This document shows positions 33,564 through 42,727 of a stretch of DNA of 64,000 nucleotides, in pieces (position 1 is the stretch's first letter; each line of letters opens with the position of its first letter). The stretch covers positions 496,001-560,000 of the forward strand of contig NZ_PVMZ01000002.1 in the NCBI RefSeq assembly GCF_003001815.1, read 5' to 3'. This stretch comes from Actinoplanes italicus (GTDB lineage Bacteria > Actinomycetota > Actinomycetes > Mycobacteriales > Micromonosporaceae). The translations under genes were made by a program, and so were the position numbers. The notes under the pieces were generated by a model. It did not search any database. It was not told the DNA's origin and saw only the letters and a program-made list of their open reading frames with translations.

Positions 33564-34949
33564 ATGCGCGCACACGAGGCCGGGGCCCTGCACGGCGACC
33601 TCGGCAGCCGCGGGCCGGCCTGGCTCCGCAACCCCGAGGACGTCAACGCCCTGGTGCCGCAGCTGTGGCCGCGGACCGTGGTCCGTACCGAATCCGGAAG
33701 TCTCGAGATCGGTGGCGTGAGCGTCGCCGACCTGGCGGCCGACTACGGCACACCCGCCTACCTGCTCGACGAGGACGACCTGCGTGCCCGGTGCCGGGAC
33801 TTCGCGGCCGCGTTCGGCGAGGCCGACGTCTACTACGCCGGCAAGTCGTTCATCTGCAAGGCCGTCGTCCGGGTGATCGACGAGGAGGGGCTCTTCCTCG
33901 ACGTCTGCTCCGGCGGCGAGCTGGCGGTGGCACTCGCGGCCGGGTTCCCGCCCGAGCGGATCGGGTTCCACGGCAACAACAAATCCGAGAGCGAGCTGCG
34001 CCGGGCGCTGGAGGCCGGGGTCGGCCGGATCATCGTCGACTCGTTCCACGAGATCGCCCGGCTGACCGCGCTCGCCACCGAGCTGAACAAGCGGCCCGGT
34101 GTGCTGGTCCGTGTCACGGTGGGTGTCGAGGCTCACACCCACGAGTTCATCGCGACCGCGCACGAGGACCAGAAGTTCGGGTTCTCGCTGGCCGGCGGGG
34201 CGGCGTTCGCGGCCGCGGCGCAGATCATCGACGAGGGCGTGCTCGACCTGCGCGGCCTGCACTCGCACATCGGCTCGCAGATCTTCGACACGAGCGGGTT
34301 CGAGGTGGCCGCCCGGCGCATCCTGGAGCTGCAGGCGCAGATCCGTGACGCCCGCGGGGTGGAGCTGCCGGAGCTCGACCTCGGCGGTGGTTTCGGCATC
34401 GCGTACACCACCCAGGACGACCCGTCGACGCCCGGTGATCTGGCCAAGCGGATCAACAAGATCGTCGAGTCGGAGTGCGAGCTGGCCTCGCTGCGCAAGC
34501 CGCACCTCTCGATCGAGCCGGGCCGGGCCATCGTCGGCCCGTCGGTCTTCACGCTGTACGAGGTCGGGACCGTCAAGGACGTCGACGGCATCCGCACCTA
34601 CGTGAGCGTCGACGGCGGGATGAGCGACAACATCCGCACCGCCCTTTACGACGCCTCCTACTCGGCGACCATGGCGAACCGGCGTAGCGACGCGGAGCCG
34701 ATGCTCGCCCGAGTGGTGGGAAAACATTGTGAGTCCGGGGACATCGTCGTGAAGGATGAATTCCTGCCCAGCGACGTGCAGCCCGGAGATCTTATCGCCG
34801 TGCCCGGCACGGGGGCGTATTGCCGCAGCATGGCCAGCAACTACAACCACGTTCCTCGGCCACCGGTGGTGGCGGTCCGCGACGGCGCCGCCCGCGTGAT
34901 CGTGCGCCGGGAGACCGAGGACGACCTGCTTGCATTGGATGTTGGATGA
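33564..34949 (+). CDS. lysA: Diaminopimelate decarboxylase
   Basis: 461 residues. Fold type III PLP enzyme making lysine from meso-diaminopimelate. Cofactor Lys94 (YYAGKSFICKAV), HSHIGSQI, GGGFGI, EPGRAIVG and the active-site CESGD are present. The first 35 residues (with GDLGSRGPAWL) are usual in actinobacterial LysA. Its stop overlaps the hom start (ATGA), so the aspartate-family genes are translationally coupled. Confidence 0.97.
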   Translation: MRAHEAGALHGDLGSRGPAWLRNPEDVNALVPQLWPRTVVRTESGSLEIGGVSVADLAADYGTPAYLLDEDDLRARCRDFAAAFGEADVYYAGKSFICKAVVRVIDEEGLFLDVCSGGELAVALAAGFPPERIGFHGNNKSESELRRALEAGVGRIIVDSFHEIARLTALATELNKRPGVLVRVTVGVEAHTHEFIATAHEDQKFGFSLAGGAAFAAAAQIIDEGVLDLRGLHSHIGSQIFDTSGFEVAARRILELQAQIRDARGVELPELDLGGGFGIAYTTQDDPSTPGDLAKRINKIVESECELASLRKPHLSIEPGRAIVGPSVFTLYEVGTVKDVDGIRTYVSVDGGMSDNIRTALYDASYSATMANRRSDAEPMLARVVGKHCESGDIVVKDEFLPSDVQPGDLIAVPGTGAYCRSMASNYNHVPRPPVVAVRDGAARVIVRRETEDDLLALDVG

Positions 34950-36259
34950 GCTCAGCGAAATCGGTCCGGCTGGCCCTGCTCGGCTGCGGCACCGTCGGTA
35001 CTGAAGTGGTCCGTCTGCTGCACGAGCAGGCCGAGGACCTGACCGCCCGGATCGGCGCCCCCCTCGAGCTCGTCGGTATCGCTGTGCGGCGCATGGGCCG
35101 CGAGCGCGGCGACCTGCCGGTCGACCCGTCGCTGTTCACCACGGACGCGCTGGGTCTGGTCAAGCGGGACGACGTGGACGTGGTGATCGAGGTCGTCGGC
35201 GGGATCGAGCCCGCCAGGACCTGGCTGACCGAGGCGCTGCGGGCAGGCAAGAGCGTGGTCACCGCCAACAAGGCGCTGCTCGCCGAGGACGGCGGCACCC
35301 TGCACGACGCCGCGGCCGAGGGCGGTGCCGACCTCTACTACGAGGCCTCGGTCGCCGGCGCGATCCCGCTGCTGCGGCCGCTGCGCGAGTCGCTGCACGG
35401 CGACCGCGTCACGGCGGTCACCGGCATCGTGAACGGCACCACCAACTTCATCCTCTCCTCGATGGCGGCGACCGGCGCGGGCTTCAACGAGGCCTTGGAG
35501 GAGGCGACCGAGCTGGGGTACGCGGAAGCCGACCCCACGGCCGACGTGGAGGGCTTCGACGCCGCCGCGAAGGCCGCCATCCTCGCCTCGCTGGCGTTCC
35601 ACACCCGGGTCACCGCCGCCGACGTGTTCCGTGAGGGCATGACCGGCGTGACCGCCGGCGACATGGCCAGCGCCAAGGAGATGGGCTGCACGATCAAGCT
35701 GCTCTGCATCGCGCAGCGCACGAGCGATCCCGCGGGGGGCAGCGCGGTCAGCGTCCGCGTGCACCCGGCGATGATCCCGCTGACCCACCCGCTGGCGAGC
35801 GTCGGCGACGCGTTCAACGCGGTGTTCGTCGAGGCCGAGGCGGCCGGTCCGCTGATGTTCTACGGCCGGGGCGCCGGTGGCCGCCCGACCGCCAGCGCGG
35901 TGCTCGGCGACATCGTCGCGGCGGCCCGCAACAAGCTCACCGGCACCCGGGCGCCGAGCGAGAGCAATTACGCCCAGCTGCCGGTCCGCCCGATCGGTGA
36001 GTCGCTGACGAGGTACCACATCAGTCTCGACGTGGCCGAGAAGCCGGGCGTGCTGGCCACCGTGGCCGGGGTGTTCGCCCACCACGAGGTGTCGATCGCG
36101 ACGGTCCGTCAGTCGGGTCGCGCGGACGACGCGAAGCTGGTCATCGTCACCCACAGCGCGCCGGACTCGGCACTGGCCGCTACCGTCGAGGCGTTGTCGC
36201 GACTGGACATCGTCCGTTCCATCGCAAGTGTGCTGCGCGTCGAGGGCGGGGCCGGCTAG
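34946..36259 (+). CDS. hom: Homoserine dehydrogenase
   Basis: 437 residues from ATG 34946 (MSSAKSVRLALLGCGTVG), four bases inside lysA. Rossmann NAD(P) domain with GCGTVG, then NKAL, the catalytic-domain signature GIVNGTTNFIL, and a C-terminal ACT domain (about 350-425, ISLDVAEKPGVLATVAGVFA) for feedback control, by threonine in related enzymes. Reduces aspartate semialdehyde to homoserine for threonine and methionine synthesis. Confidence 0.97.
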   Translation: MSSAKSVRLALLGCGTVGTEVVRLLHEQAEDLTARIGAPLELVGIAVRRMGRERGDLPVDPSLFTTDALGLVKRDDVDVVIEVVGGIEPARTWLTEALRAGKSVVTANKALLAEDGGTLHDAAAEGGADLYYEASVAGAIPLLRPLRESLHGDRVTAVTGIVNGTTNFILSSMAATGAGFNEALEEATELGYAEADPTADVEGFDAAAKAAILASLAFHTRVTAADVFREGMTGVTAGDMASAKEMGCTIKLLCIAQRTSDPAGGSAVSVRVHPAMIPLTHPLASVGDAFNAVFVEAEAAGPLMFYGRGAGGRPTASAVLGDIVAAARNKLTGTRAPSESNYAQLPVRPIGESLTRYHISLDVAEKPGVLATVAGVFAHHEVSIATVRQSGRADDAKLVIVTHSAPDSALAATVEALSRLDIVRSIASVLRVEGGAG

Positions 36260-36353
36260 GCCCGCGTCCTAAATATTGGTCATCCGGTCCCAAAGATCGG
36301 GTGAGTCCGGCACCCTGGGCCGGAACTTCCCAGCATGAGTGAGGAGTACGGCC

Positions 36354-37403
36354 ATGTGGCGGGGCTTGATCGAGGCGTACCGGGACCGGCTGCCGGTCAC
36401 CGACGCCACTCCGGTGGTCTCGTTGCACGAGGGGAACACTCCGCTGGTGCCGGCGCCGGTCCTGTCGTCGCGGGTGAACGCCGACGTCTACCTGAAGGTG
36501 GAGGGCGCCAATCCCACCGGGTCCTTCAAGGACCGCGGTATGACGATGGCCGTCTCCAAGGCGGTCGAGGAGGGCGCGAAGGCGATCATCTGCGCGTCCA
36601 CCGGCAACACCAGCGCGTCGGCCGCGGCGTACGCCGCCCGGGCCGGCATCACCTGTGCCGTCCTCGTGCCGCAGGGCAAGATCGCGCTCGGCAAGCTGGC
36701 CCAGGCCCTGGTGCACGGCGCCCGGCTGCTCCAGGTCGACGGCAACTTCGACGACTGCCTGGCACTCGCCTCCAAGCTGTCCCAGGACTACCCGGTCTCC
36801 CTGGTCAACTCGGTGAACATCTTCCGCCTGCACGGGCAGAAGACGGCGTCCTTCGAGATCGTCGAGGCGCTCGGCGACGCCCCGGACATCCACTGTCTCC
36901 CGGTCGGCAACGCGGGCAACATCTCCGCGTACTGGATGGGCTACCAGGAGGACCGCGAGGCCGGGAATTCGACGAGGCTCCCGAAGATGTACGGCTTCCA
37001 GGCCTCCGGCGCCGCGCCGATCGTGAACGGCCAGGTCGTCGAGCACCCGTCGACGATCGCCACCGCGATCCGCATCGGCAACCCGGCCAGCTGGACCAAG
37101 GCGCTGGACGCGCGGGACTCCTCGAGCGGCCTGATCTCGGCCGTCACCGACCGGGACATCCTCAACGCGTACCGGCTGCTCGCCCGCGAGGTCGGCGTCT
37201 TCGTCGAGCTGGGCAGCGCGGCGAGCGTGGCGGGTCTGCTCCAGCAGGCGGCCGCCGGCAAGATTCCGGCCGGTTCCCGGGTGGTCTGCACGGTGACCGG
37301 GCACGGCCTGAAGGATCCGGAGTGGGCGATCTCGACTGCCCCGTCCCCGACCGTCATCGCGAACGACGCGCTGCTTGCGGCGAAGGCCCTCGACCTGGCC
37401 TAG
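36354..37403 (+). CDS. thrC: Threonine synthase
   Basis: 349 residues from ATG 36354 with GAGGAG at 36341-36346. Fold type II PLP enzyme: Lys59 in GSFKDRGM, phosphate-binding loop GNAGN, and ending [11 protein letters not shown]. Converts phosphohomoserine to threonine. It is 94 bp after hom, possibly with its own promoter. In relatives thrB follows directly; here 5.3 kb of efflux genes intervene. The stop overlaps the convergent marR gene by four bases. Confidence 0.96.
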   Translation: MWRGLIEAYRDRLPVTDATPVVSLHEGNTPLVPAPVLSSRVNADVYLKVEGANPTGSFKDRGMTMAVSKAVEEGAKAIICASTGNTSASAAAYAARAGITCAVLVPQGKIALGKLAQALVHGARLLQVDGNFDDCLALASKLSQDYPVSLVNSVNIFRLHGQKTASFEIVEALGDAPDIHCLPVGNAGNISAYWMGYQEDREAGNSTRLPKMYGFQASGAAPIVNGQVVEHPSTIATAIRIGNPASWTKALDARDSSSGLISAVTDRDILNAYRLLAREVGVFVELGSAASVAGLLQQAAAGKIPAGSRVVCTVTGHGLKDPEWAISTAPSPTVIANDALLAAKALDLA

Positions 37404-37903
37404 GTTTCCGAAGTTGTGGTATCGGCCGCGGCGTGGTCTGCAAGACTGGCTGCGGCCTCTTCGGCCGCCTGGCACCCCGCCTCGCGGACCAGCAACTCCA
37501 TGGCCTGGGCCACGATCGTCAGTTCCTCCGCTGAGAGTCGGCTGAGGAGTTGGCGTTGCTTCGCCACCCCTGCCGTGATGATGCCCTCGATGACTTCGGT
37601 GCCCGCCTTCGTGAGTCCGATCCGGCGAACGCGCCGGTCGTTGACGTCCTCCGTGCGTGTCACCAGGTCCTGCACGACCAGACGGTCGATCATCCCGCTG
37701 AGAGCGGCGGCGCCCACCCCGAGCATCCGGGCCAGTTCCCCGCCGGCGAGTGTGCCGTGCCGGGACAGCAACAGCATGATCTTCAGCTGCGACATCGTCA
37801 GGTGTGACGAGAAGAGCGGGTCGGACCGGTCATCGGCGAACAGGTGCTCGAGCTGGATCGACGCGCCCATGATGTCCGCGATGAGCTTTTCTTCCTGGCT
37901 CAG
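37400..37903 (-). CDS. MarR-family transcriptional regulator
   Basis: 167 residues if it starts at CTG 37901-37903, which has AAGGAG (37910-37915) six bases upstream; ATG 37868-37870 gives 156 residues but lacks a ribosome-binding site. Winged-helix signatures: [28 protein letters not shown] (in part [13 protein letters not shown]), and the wing [18 protein letters not shown] (in part [13 protein letters not shown]). MarR proteins sense small molecules and often repress divergent efflux genes; the RND pump gene lies 201 bp away in the opposite direction. Confidence 0.85.
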   Translation of the reverse strand: MSQEEKLIADIMGASIQLEHLFADDRSDPLFSSHLTMSQLKIMLLLSRHGTLAGGELARMLGVGAAALSGMIDRLVVQDLVTRTEDVNDRRVRRIGLTKAGTEVIEGIITAGVAKQRQLLSRLSAEELTIVAQAMELLVREAGCQAAEEAAASLADHAAADTTTSET

Positions 37904-37955
37904 CGCCTGCTCCTTTTGTGGCGTTCGTGTGCACGGGACGTTACCAGTGGGGTTC

Positions 37956-38033
37956 GTTCGCGACCCACCTTCAGTTCTGCCTCGTGAAGGAAGGCTGCGA
38001 CATCTCCATCGTCGCGAACGAGTCCCACAGGAC
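37956..38033. repeat. 78-bp element, copy A
   Basis: Begins GTTCGCGAC and has GTCGCGAAC at 38011-38019 (9-bp inverted repeat, 46 bases apart), then GAGTCCCACAGGAC. Copy B at 45958-46035 has the same ends, the same 46-base spacing and the same total length, but a diverged centre. Copy A lies in the marR-RND intergenic region, so it may affect either promoter. Confidence 0.7.
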
Positions 38034-38104
38034 CCGGTGGAAAACCATTTGTTCGCGTCATGCAAACTATCAATATCGACCGAACCAATCTCGGGGGAGT
38101 GCCA

Positions 38105-41100
38105 ATGTCAGCTCTGACACGGCTCAGCCTTGCCAACCGAGGTCTCGTCGCCCTGATCGCTCTCGTGATCAGCGGCTTCGGGCTCTATGCGATTCCGTCC
38201 CTCAAGCAGCAGCTCTTCCCCTCGATCGAGCTGCCCGCCGCGTTCGTGAGCGCGGTGCTGCCCGGAGCCTCGCCCGAAGCGGTCGAGGAACAGGTGACCA
38301 AGCCGATCGAGGACGCGGTCAAGGGCATCGACGGCATCGACACGGTGACCTCGACCTCCCGCGAGAACGTGTCCAGCGTCGTGGTGATGTTCGAGTTCGG
38401 CACGGACATCGAGTCCGCGGTGAACCAGGTGACCACCTCGCTCAACCGGATCCAGGCCCAGCTGCCGGAGAACGTCGACCCGGCCGTCTTCGCGGGCGGC
38501 ACCGACGACATCCCGGCGATCGTGCTCGCCGCCTCCGGCGGTTCCGACGAGTCCGACCTGCTCAACCGGCTGAACGAGACCGTCGTACCGGAGCTCAACG
38601 CCATCGAGGGCGTCCGTGACGTCCAGGTCACCGGGGCCCGTTCCAAGCAGGTCGTGATCACCCCCGACCTGGCCAAGATGGGCGCGGCCGGGGTCAGCCC
38701 CGCCTCGCTCACCACGGTGCTCCAGGCCAACGGCGTCTCCATCCCGGCCGGTGCGGTCGTCGAGGGCGACAAGTCGCTGACCGTCCAGGTCGGCACTCCG
38801 ATCACCGCGGTCGACCAGCTCAAGGACGTCTACCTCACCGGCTCCCGCGGACCGGTCCGGCTCGGTGACGTGGCCGCGGTGGAGAGCAAGCTGCCGGCCG
38901 CCGAGTCGTACACGCGGACCGACGGGGTGGACAGTCTCGGCATCGCGGTGACTGCCCGGCCCGACGGCAACCCGGTCTCCATCTCGCACGAGGTCCGGGA
39001 CATCCTGGCCGACCTGCAGAACGACTCCGGCGCCACGCTGACCGTGATCACCGACCAGGCGCCCTACGTCGAGAAGTCCATCGAGAGCCTGACCACCGAG
39101 GGCCTGCTCGGCCTGCTGATGGCGGTCGTGGTCATCCTGGTCTTCCTGCTCAGCGTCCGCTCGACCCTGGTCACCGCGGTCTCCATCCCGCTCTCGGTGC
39201 TGGTCGCCCTGATCGCGCTGTGGATCGGCGACTACACGCTCAACCTGCTCACCCTCGGCGCGCTGACGATCGCGGTCGGCCGGGTGGTGGACGACTCGAT
39301 CGTGGTGCTGGAGAACATCAAACGCCATCTCGAGTACGGCGAGGAGAAGGTCCAGGCCATCCTCGGCGCCGTTCGTGAGGTGGCCGGCGCGGTCGTCGCG
39401 TCGACGCTCACCACGGTCGCCGTGTTCGCTCCGATCGCGCTGGTCGGCGGCCTGGTCGGACAGATCTTCTCGTCCTTCGCGATCACCGTGACGGTGGCCC
39501 TGCTGGCCTCGCTCTTCGTGTCGCTGACCATCGTGCCGGTGCTGGCCTACTGGTTCCTCAAGCCGCCGCCCGTGGGCGCCGACAACGAGGCCGTCCGCCG
39601 GGCCGCCGAGGAGAAGGAGCTGCGCAGCCCGCTGCAGCGCGGTTACCTGCCGGTCATCCGATTCGCCACCACCAAGCGCTGGACCACGGTGCTGATCGGC
39701 ATCGTGGTGCTCGTCGGCACGTTCGTCCTCTCCACCCGGCTGGAGACCAACTTCCTCGACGAGTCGGGGCAGGACAGCCTGACCATCAGCCAGGAGCTGC
39801 CGGCCGGTACCAGCCTGGCGGCCACCGACGCGGCGGCCAAGAAGGTCGAGGGCGTGCTCGAGGCCCGCGCCGAGATCAAGACCTACCAGGTCACCGTGGG
39901 CGGCAACTCCGCCAACCCGTTCGCCGGGGGCGGCGGATCCGGTACTGCCAACTACAACGTGGCCCTCAACGAGGACGCCGACGCCGAGCAGCTCTCCGAC
40001 GACCTGCGCGACCAGTTCGCCCAGCTGGTCGGGGTCGGCGAGATCAAGATCGGTCAGGAGAGCTCGGGTCTGGGCGGTAGCCAGCTCGCCGTGCAGGTCT
40101 CCGCGTCCGACAATGCCGTGCTCGCGAGCACCACCGAGCAGGTCCGGAAAGCGATGGCCGGCATCGAGGGCGTGACCGACGTCGACACCACCCTGGTGGC
40201 CAGCGTCCCGCGACTCGACGTGGTGGTGGACCGCAAGGCCGCCGCGGCCGCCGGGCTCACCGAGGCGCAGATCGCCCAGACCGTGGCGGGCATGTTCCGC
40301 AGCGCCCCGGCCGGTCAGATCAGCGTCGACGGCAACACCCAGGACGTGGTCGTCTCGTTCGGCAAGGCGCCGGCCGACCCGGCCGCGCTCCGTGCCCTGC
40401 CGCTGACCACCCCGCGTGGGTTCGTCCCGCTGGACCAGGTCGCCGACGTCAAGGAGGTCGGCGGTCCGGCCGCGGTCACCCGGGTCGACGGCAACCGCAC
40501 CGCCACCGTCAGCGGCGTGGTGGTCGGCTCCGACCTCCGCGTGGTCAACGCCGACCTGACGAAGGCGCTGGACGCACTGGAGGAGGCGCCCGGAGCGGAG
40601 ATCACCGTCGCCGGTGTCGGCGCCGACCAGGCGGAGGCGTTCGAGCAGCTCGGCCTGGCCGTGCTGGCCGCCATCGCGATCGTCTTCATCATCATGGTCG
40701 CCACCTTCCGCAGCCTGCTGCAGCCGGTGATCCTGCTGGTGTCGATCCCGTTCGCGGCGACCGGTGCGATCGGTCTGCTGCTGATCACCGGCACCCCGCT
40801 CGGCGTTCCGGCGCTGATCGGTGTGCTGATGCTTGTCGGCATCGTGGTCACGAACGCGATCGTGCTGATGGACCTGATCAACCATTACCGGGCCGAGGGG
40901 TACGGCGTACGCGAGGCCGTGATCGAGGGCGGCCGGCACCGGCTGCGCCCGATCCTGATGACCGCCATCGCGACGATCTTCGCACTCATCCCGATGGCCC
41001 TGGGTCTCACCGGCGAGGGCGGCTTCATCTCCCAGCCGCTGGCCATCGTGGTGATCGGTGGTCTGGTCAGCTCGACGCTGCTGACCCTGGTGCTGGTGCC

Positions 41101-41371
41101 GACGCTCTACACCATGGTGGAGAACCGCAGGGAGAAGAGCCGGACCAAGCGTCAGGCGAAGCGCCTGCGGAAGGGCCAGGCGGCCGGGCAGCCGAAGCAC
41201 GCCGCCGACGAGCCCGCCGACGACCTGGTGCCGGCCGGTGTGGCTCCGGACTCCAGCGGCGGGGCGCACGAGGCGCCGGCCGAGACCGGTGGGAAGTCCG
41301 CCCTGCGCGGGTTCACCGACCAGTTCGAGGTGCTGAAGATGCCGCGTAAGCCGGTCAATCCGGCTGAATAG
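38105..41371 (+). CDS. RND (AcrB/HAE-like) efflux transporter
   Basis: 1,088 residues from ATG 38105 with GGGGGAG at 38093-38099. The duplicated RND plan is clear: one helix, a large periplasmic-type loop, six helices, then the same again. The proton-relay acids Asp396 and Asp397 are in GRVVDDSIVVLEN, and the second half shows GIVVTNAIVLMDLINHYR. A basic cytoplasmic tail ends the protein. No membrane-fusion or outer-membrane partner is encoded nearby, as expected in a Gram-positive. The divergent MarR regulator is the likely controller. Confidence 0.93.
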   Translation: MSALTRLSLANRGLVALIALVISGFGLYAIPSLKQQLFPSIELPAAFVSAVLPGASPEAVEEQVTKPIEDAVKGIDGIDTVTSTSRENVSSVVVMFEFGTDIESAVNQVTTSLNRIQAQLPENVDPAVFAGGTDDIPAIVLAASGGSDESDLLNRLNETVVPELNAIEGVRDVQVTGARSKQVVITPDLAKMGAAGVSPASLTTVLQANGVSIPAGAVVEGDKSLTVQVGTPITAVDQLKDVYLTGSRGPVRLGDVAAVESKLPAAESYTRTDGVDSLGIAVTARPDGNPVSISHEVRDILADLQNDSGATLTVITDQAPYVEKSIESLTTEGLLGLLMAVVVILVFLLSVRSTLVTAVSIPLSVLVALIALWIGDYTLNLLTLGALTIAVGRVVDDSIVVLENIKRHLEYGEEKVQAILGAVREVAGAVVASTLTTVAVFAPIALVGGLVGQIFSSFAITVTVALLASLFVSLTIVPVLAYWFLKPPPVGADNEAVRRAAEEKELRSPLQRGYLPVIRFATTKRWTTVLIGIVVLVGTFVLSTRLETNFLDESGQDSLTISQELPAGTSLAATDAAAKKVEGVLEARAEIKTYQVTVGGNSANPFAGGGGSGTANYNVALNEDADAEQLSDDLRDQFAQLVGVGEIKIGQESSGLGGSQLAVQVSASDNAVLASTTEQVRKAMAGIEGVTDVDTTLVASVPRLDVVVDRKAAAAAGLTEAQIAQTVAGMFRSAPAGQISVDGNTQDVVVSFGKAPADPAALRALPLTTPRGFVPLDQVADVKEVGGPAAVTRVDGNRTATVSGVVVGSDLRVVNADLTKALDALEEAPGAEITVAGVGADQAEAFEQLGLAVLAAIAIVFIIMVATFRSLLQPVILLVSIPFAATGAIGLLLITGTPLGVPALIGVLMLVGIVVTNAIVLMDLINHYRAEGYGVREAVIEGGRHRLRPILMTAIATIFALIPMALGLTGEGGFISQPLAIVVIGGLVSSTLLTLVLVPTLYTMVENRREKSRTKRQAKRLRKGQAAGQPKHAADEPADDLVPAGVAPDSSGGAHEAPAETGGKSALRGFTDQFEVLKMPRKPVNPAE

Positions 41372-41386
41372 CCTCAGATAGACGCT

Positions 41387-41413
41387 GATGCCCGGCCCAA
41401 GTGGCCGGGCATC
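41387..41413. terminator. Terminator after the RND gene
   Basis: Perfect 11-bp arms gatgcccggcc / ggccgggcatc with a 5-base loop, 15 bases beyond the stop, followed by GGTGTTTAC. Confidence 0.75.
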
Positions 41414-41438
41414 GGTGTTTACAAGACCGTGACAACGT

Positions 41439-41444
41439 TAAAGT
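41439..41444 (+). promoter_or_regulatory. Putative leaderless -10 box of the MFS gene
   Basis: TAAAGT, six bases, then GTG 41451. TTTACA lies 15 bases further upstream as a possible -35. Confidence 0.5.
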
Positions 41445-41450
41445 CGGTAC

Positions 41451-42707
41451 GTGCCAGCGTCGTTTTCGGTCCTTACCCGCAACCGTGACTTCCGCCGCCT
41501 CTTCGCGGCCGAGCTGGTGGTCTTCGGCGCCGACTGGTTCGTGATGATTCCGCTGCTCGTGCTGCTTCCCGAGCTCACCGGCAGCGGCACGCTGGGCGCG
41601 ATGGTGCTGGCCGTGGACACCGGAATCCTGGCCCTGCTGCTCCCGTGGACCGGCACGGTCGCCGACCGGGTGGACCGCCGCAAGATCCTGATCGTCTCGA
41701 ACGCCGCGGCGTTCCTGTCGGTGCTGCTGCTGTTCGCGGTCCGGTCCGAGGCGACCGCCCCGCTCGCACTCGTCGCGGTCGGCGCCATCGCGGTGTCGAA
41801 GGCTTTCTATTCACCGGCCGCGTCGGCCGCGCTGCCGAACCTGGTGGACCCGGCCGACCTGGCCGCGGCCAACACGATCGCCGGCTCTGCGTGGGGCACC
41901 ATGACGGTGGTGGGCGCCTCGCTCGGTGGCGTGGTGAGCAGCGTCTTCAACCCGTACGTCTGCTTCGCCGTGACCGCCGTGTGCCTGCTGACCGGGAGCC
42001 TGATCACCGCCCTGATCCAGCGCCCGATGCAGGCGCCGCGCAGCGGGGGAGCCCCGTCGGTCCGGGCCCTGGCCGCCCTGCTGGAGTCGCTGCGCTGGAT
42101 CGCCGGCCACCCGCGGGTCCGGGCCCTGGTCACGGTGAAGTCGGCGGTCGGTCTTGGTAACGGCGTGCTGACCGTGTTCCCGTTGATCGCCGCGTCGCAC
42201 GGCGTCGGCGCGGTGGGCACCGGCCTGCTGTTCGCGCTGCGCGGCGCGGGCGCGCTGATCGGCCCGCTGGTGATGCGCCCGGTGCTGAACCGGCCGGCCT
42301 GGCTGCTGCCCGGGCTGGCTCTCTCCATGGGCCTGTACGGTCTCGGCTACCTGGGTGTCGCCGCGGCGCCGTGGTTCCCGCTGGTCCTGGCGCTGGTCTT
42401 CGTCGCGCACTTCGCCGGCGGCAGCAACTGGGTGCTGTCGAACTACGCCCTGCAGGGCGAGGTTCCGGACGAACTGCGCGGCCGTGTCTTCGCCACCGAC
42501 ATGATGCTCGCGACGCTCGCGATCGCGGTGAGCCAGCTGGTGGCGGGCGCGGCCATCGACCGCATCGACCAGGAGTGGATCATCGCGGGCTGCGGTTTGA
42601 TCACCCTCACCTACGCGATCGGATGGCGGCTGGCCACCCGTCGGCTCAAGCCCTCGGCCGAGCCGACATTCGGGATTACCGGGACCGGGGAGCTTCCGTC
42701 GAAATGA
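41451..42707 (+). CDS. MFS transporter (12-helix, DHA-like)
   Basis: 418 residues with about 12 hydrophobic helices. The loop after helix 2 is motif A-like (TVADRVDRRK). The overall character matches enterobactin/macrolide-type (MFS_3) exporters. The substrate is unknown. GTG 41451 has no ribosome-binding site but a -10 at leaderless distance. It lies between the RND pump and thrB as part of an efflux insertion in the threonine gene block. Confidence 0.87.
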   Translation: MPASFSVLTRNRDFRRLFAAELVVFGADWFVMIPLLVLLPELTGSGTLGAMVLAVDTGILALLLPWTGTVADRVDRRKILIVSNAAAFLSVLLLFAVRSEATAPLALVAVGAIAVSKAFYSPAASAALPNLVDPADLAAANTIAGSAWGTMTVVGASLGGVVSSVFNPYVCFAVTAVCLLTGSLITALIQRPMQAPRSGGAPSVRALAALLESLRWIAGHPRVRALVTVKSAVGLGNGVLTVFPLIAASHGVGAVGTGLLFALRGAGALIGPLVMRPVLNRPAWLLPGLALSMGLYGLGYLGVAAAPWFPLVLALVFVAHFAGGSNWVLSNYALQGEVPDELRGRVFATDMMLATLAIAVSQLVAGAAIDRIDQEWIIAGCGLITLTYAIGWRLATRRLKPSAEPTFGITGTGELPSK

Positions 42708-42715
42708 TCACGCCC

Positions 42716-42721
42716 TAGCAT
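42716..42721 (+). promoter_or_regulatory. Putative leaderless -10 box of thrB
   Basis: TAGCAT, six bases, then ATG 42728. This gives thrB its own promoter, consistent with its separation from thrC. Confidence 0.5.
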
Positions 42722-42727
42722 GTGGCG

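Noticed and set aside
31932..34850. Open frame of 972 codons antisense to argS and lysA
   Set aside because: It is opposite two certain genes and its protein is Arg/His/Gln-rich with no domain. High GC leaves antisense frames open.
38108..41269. Open frame of 1,053 codons antisense to the RND pump gene
   Set aside because: Shadow of the real gene: composition is Arg/Gly/His-rich and no start signal is seen.
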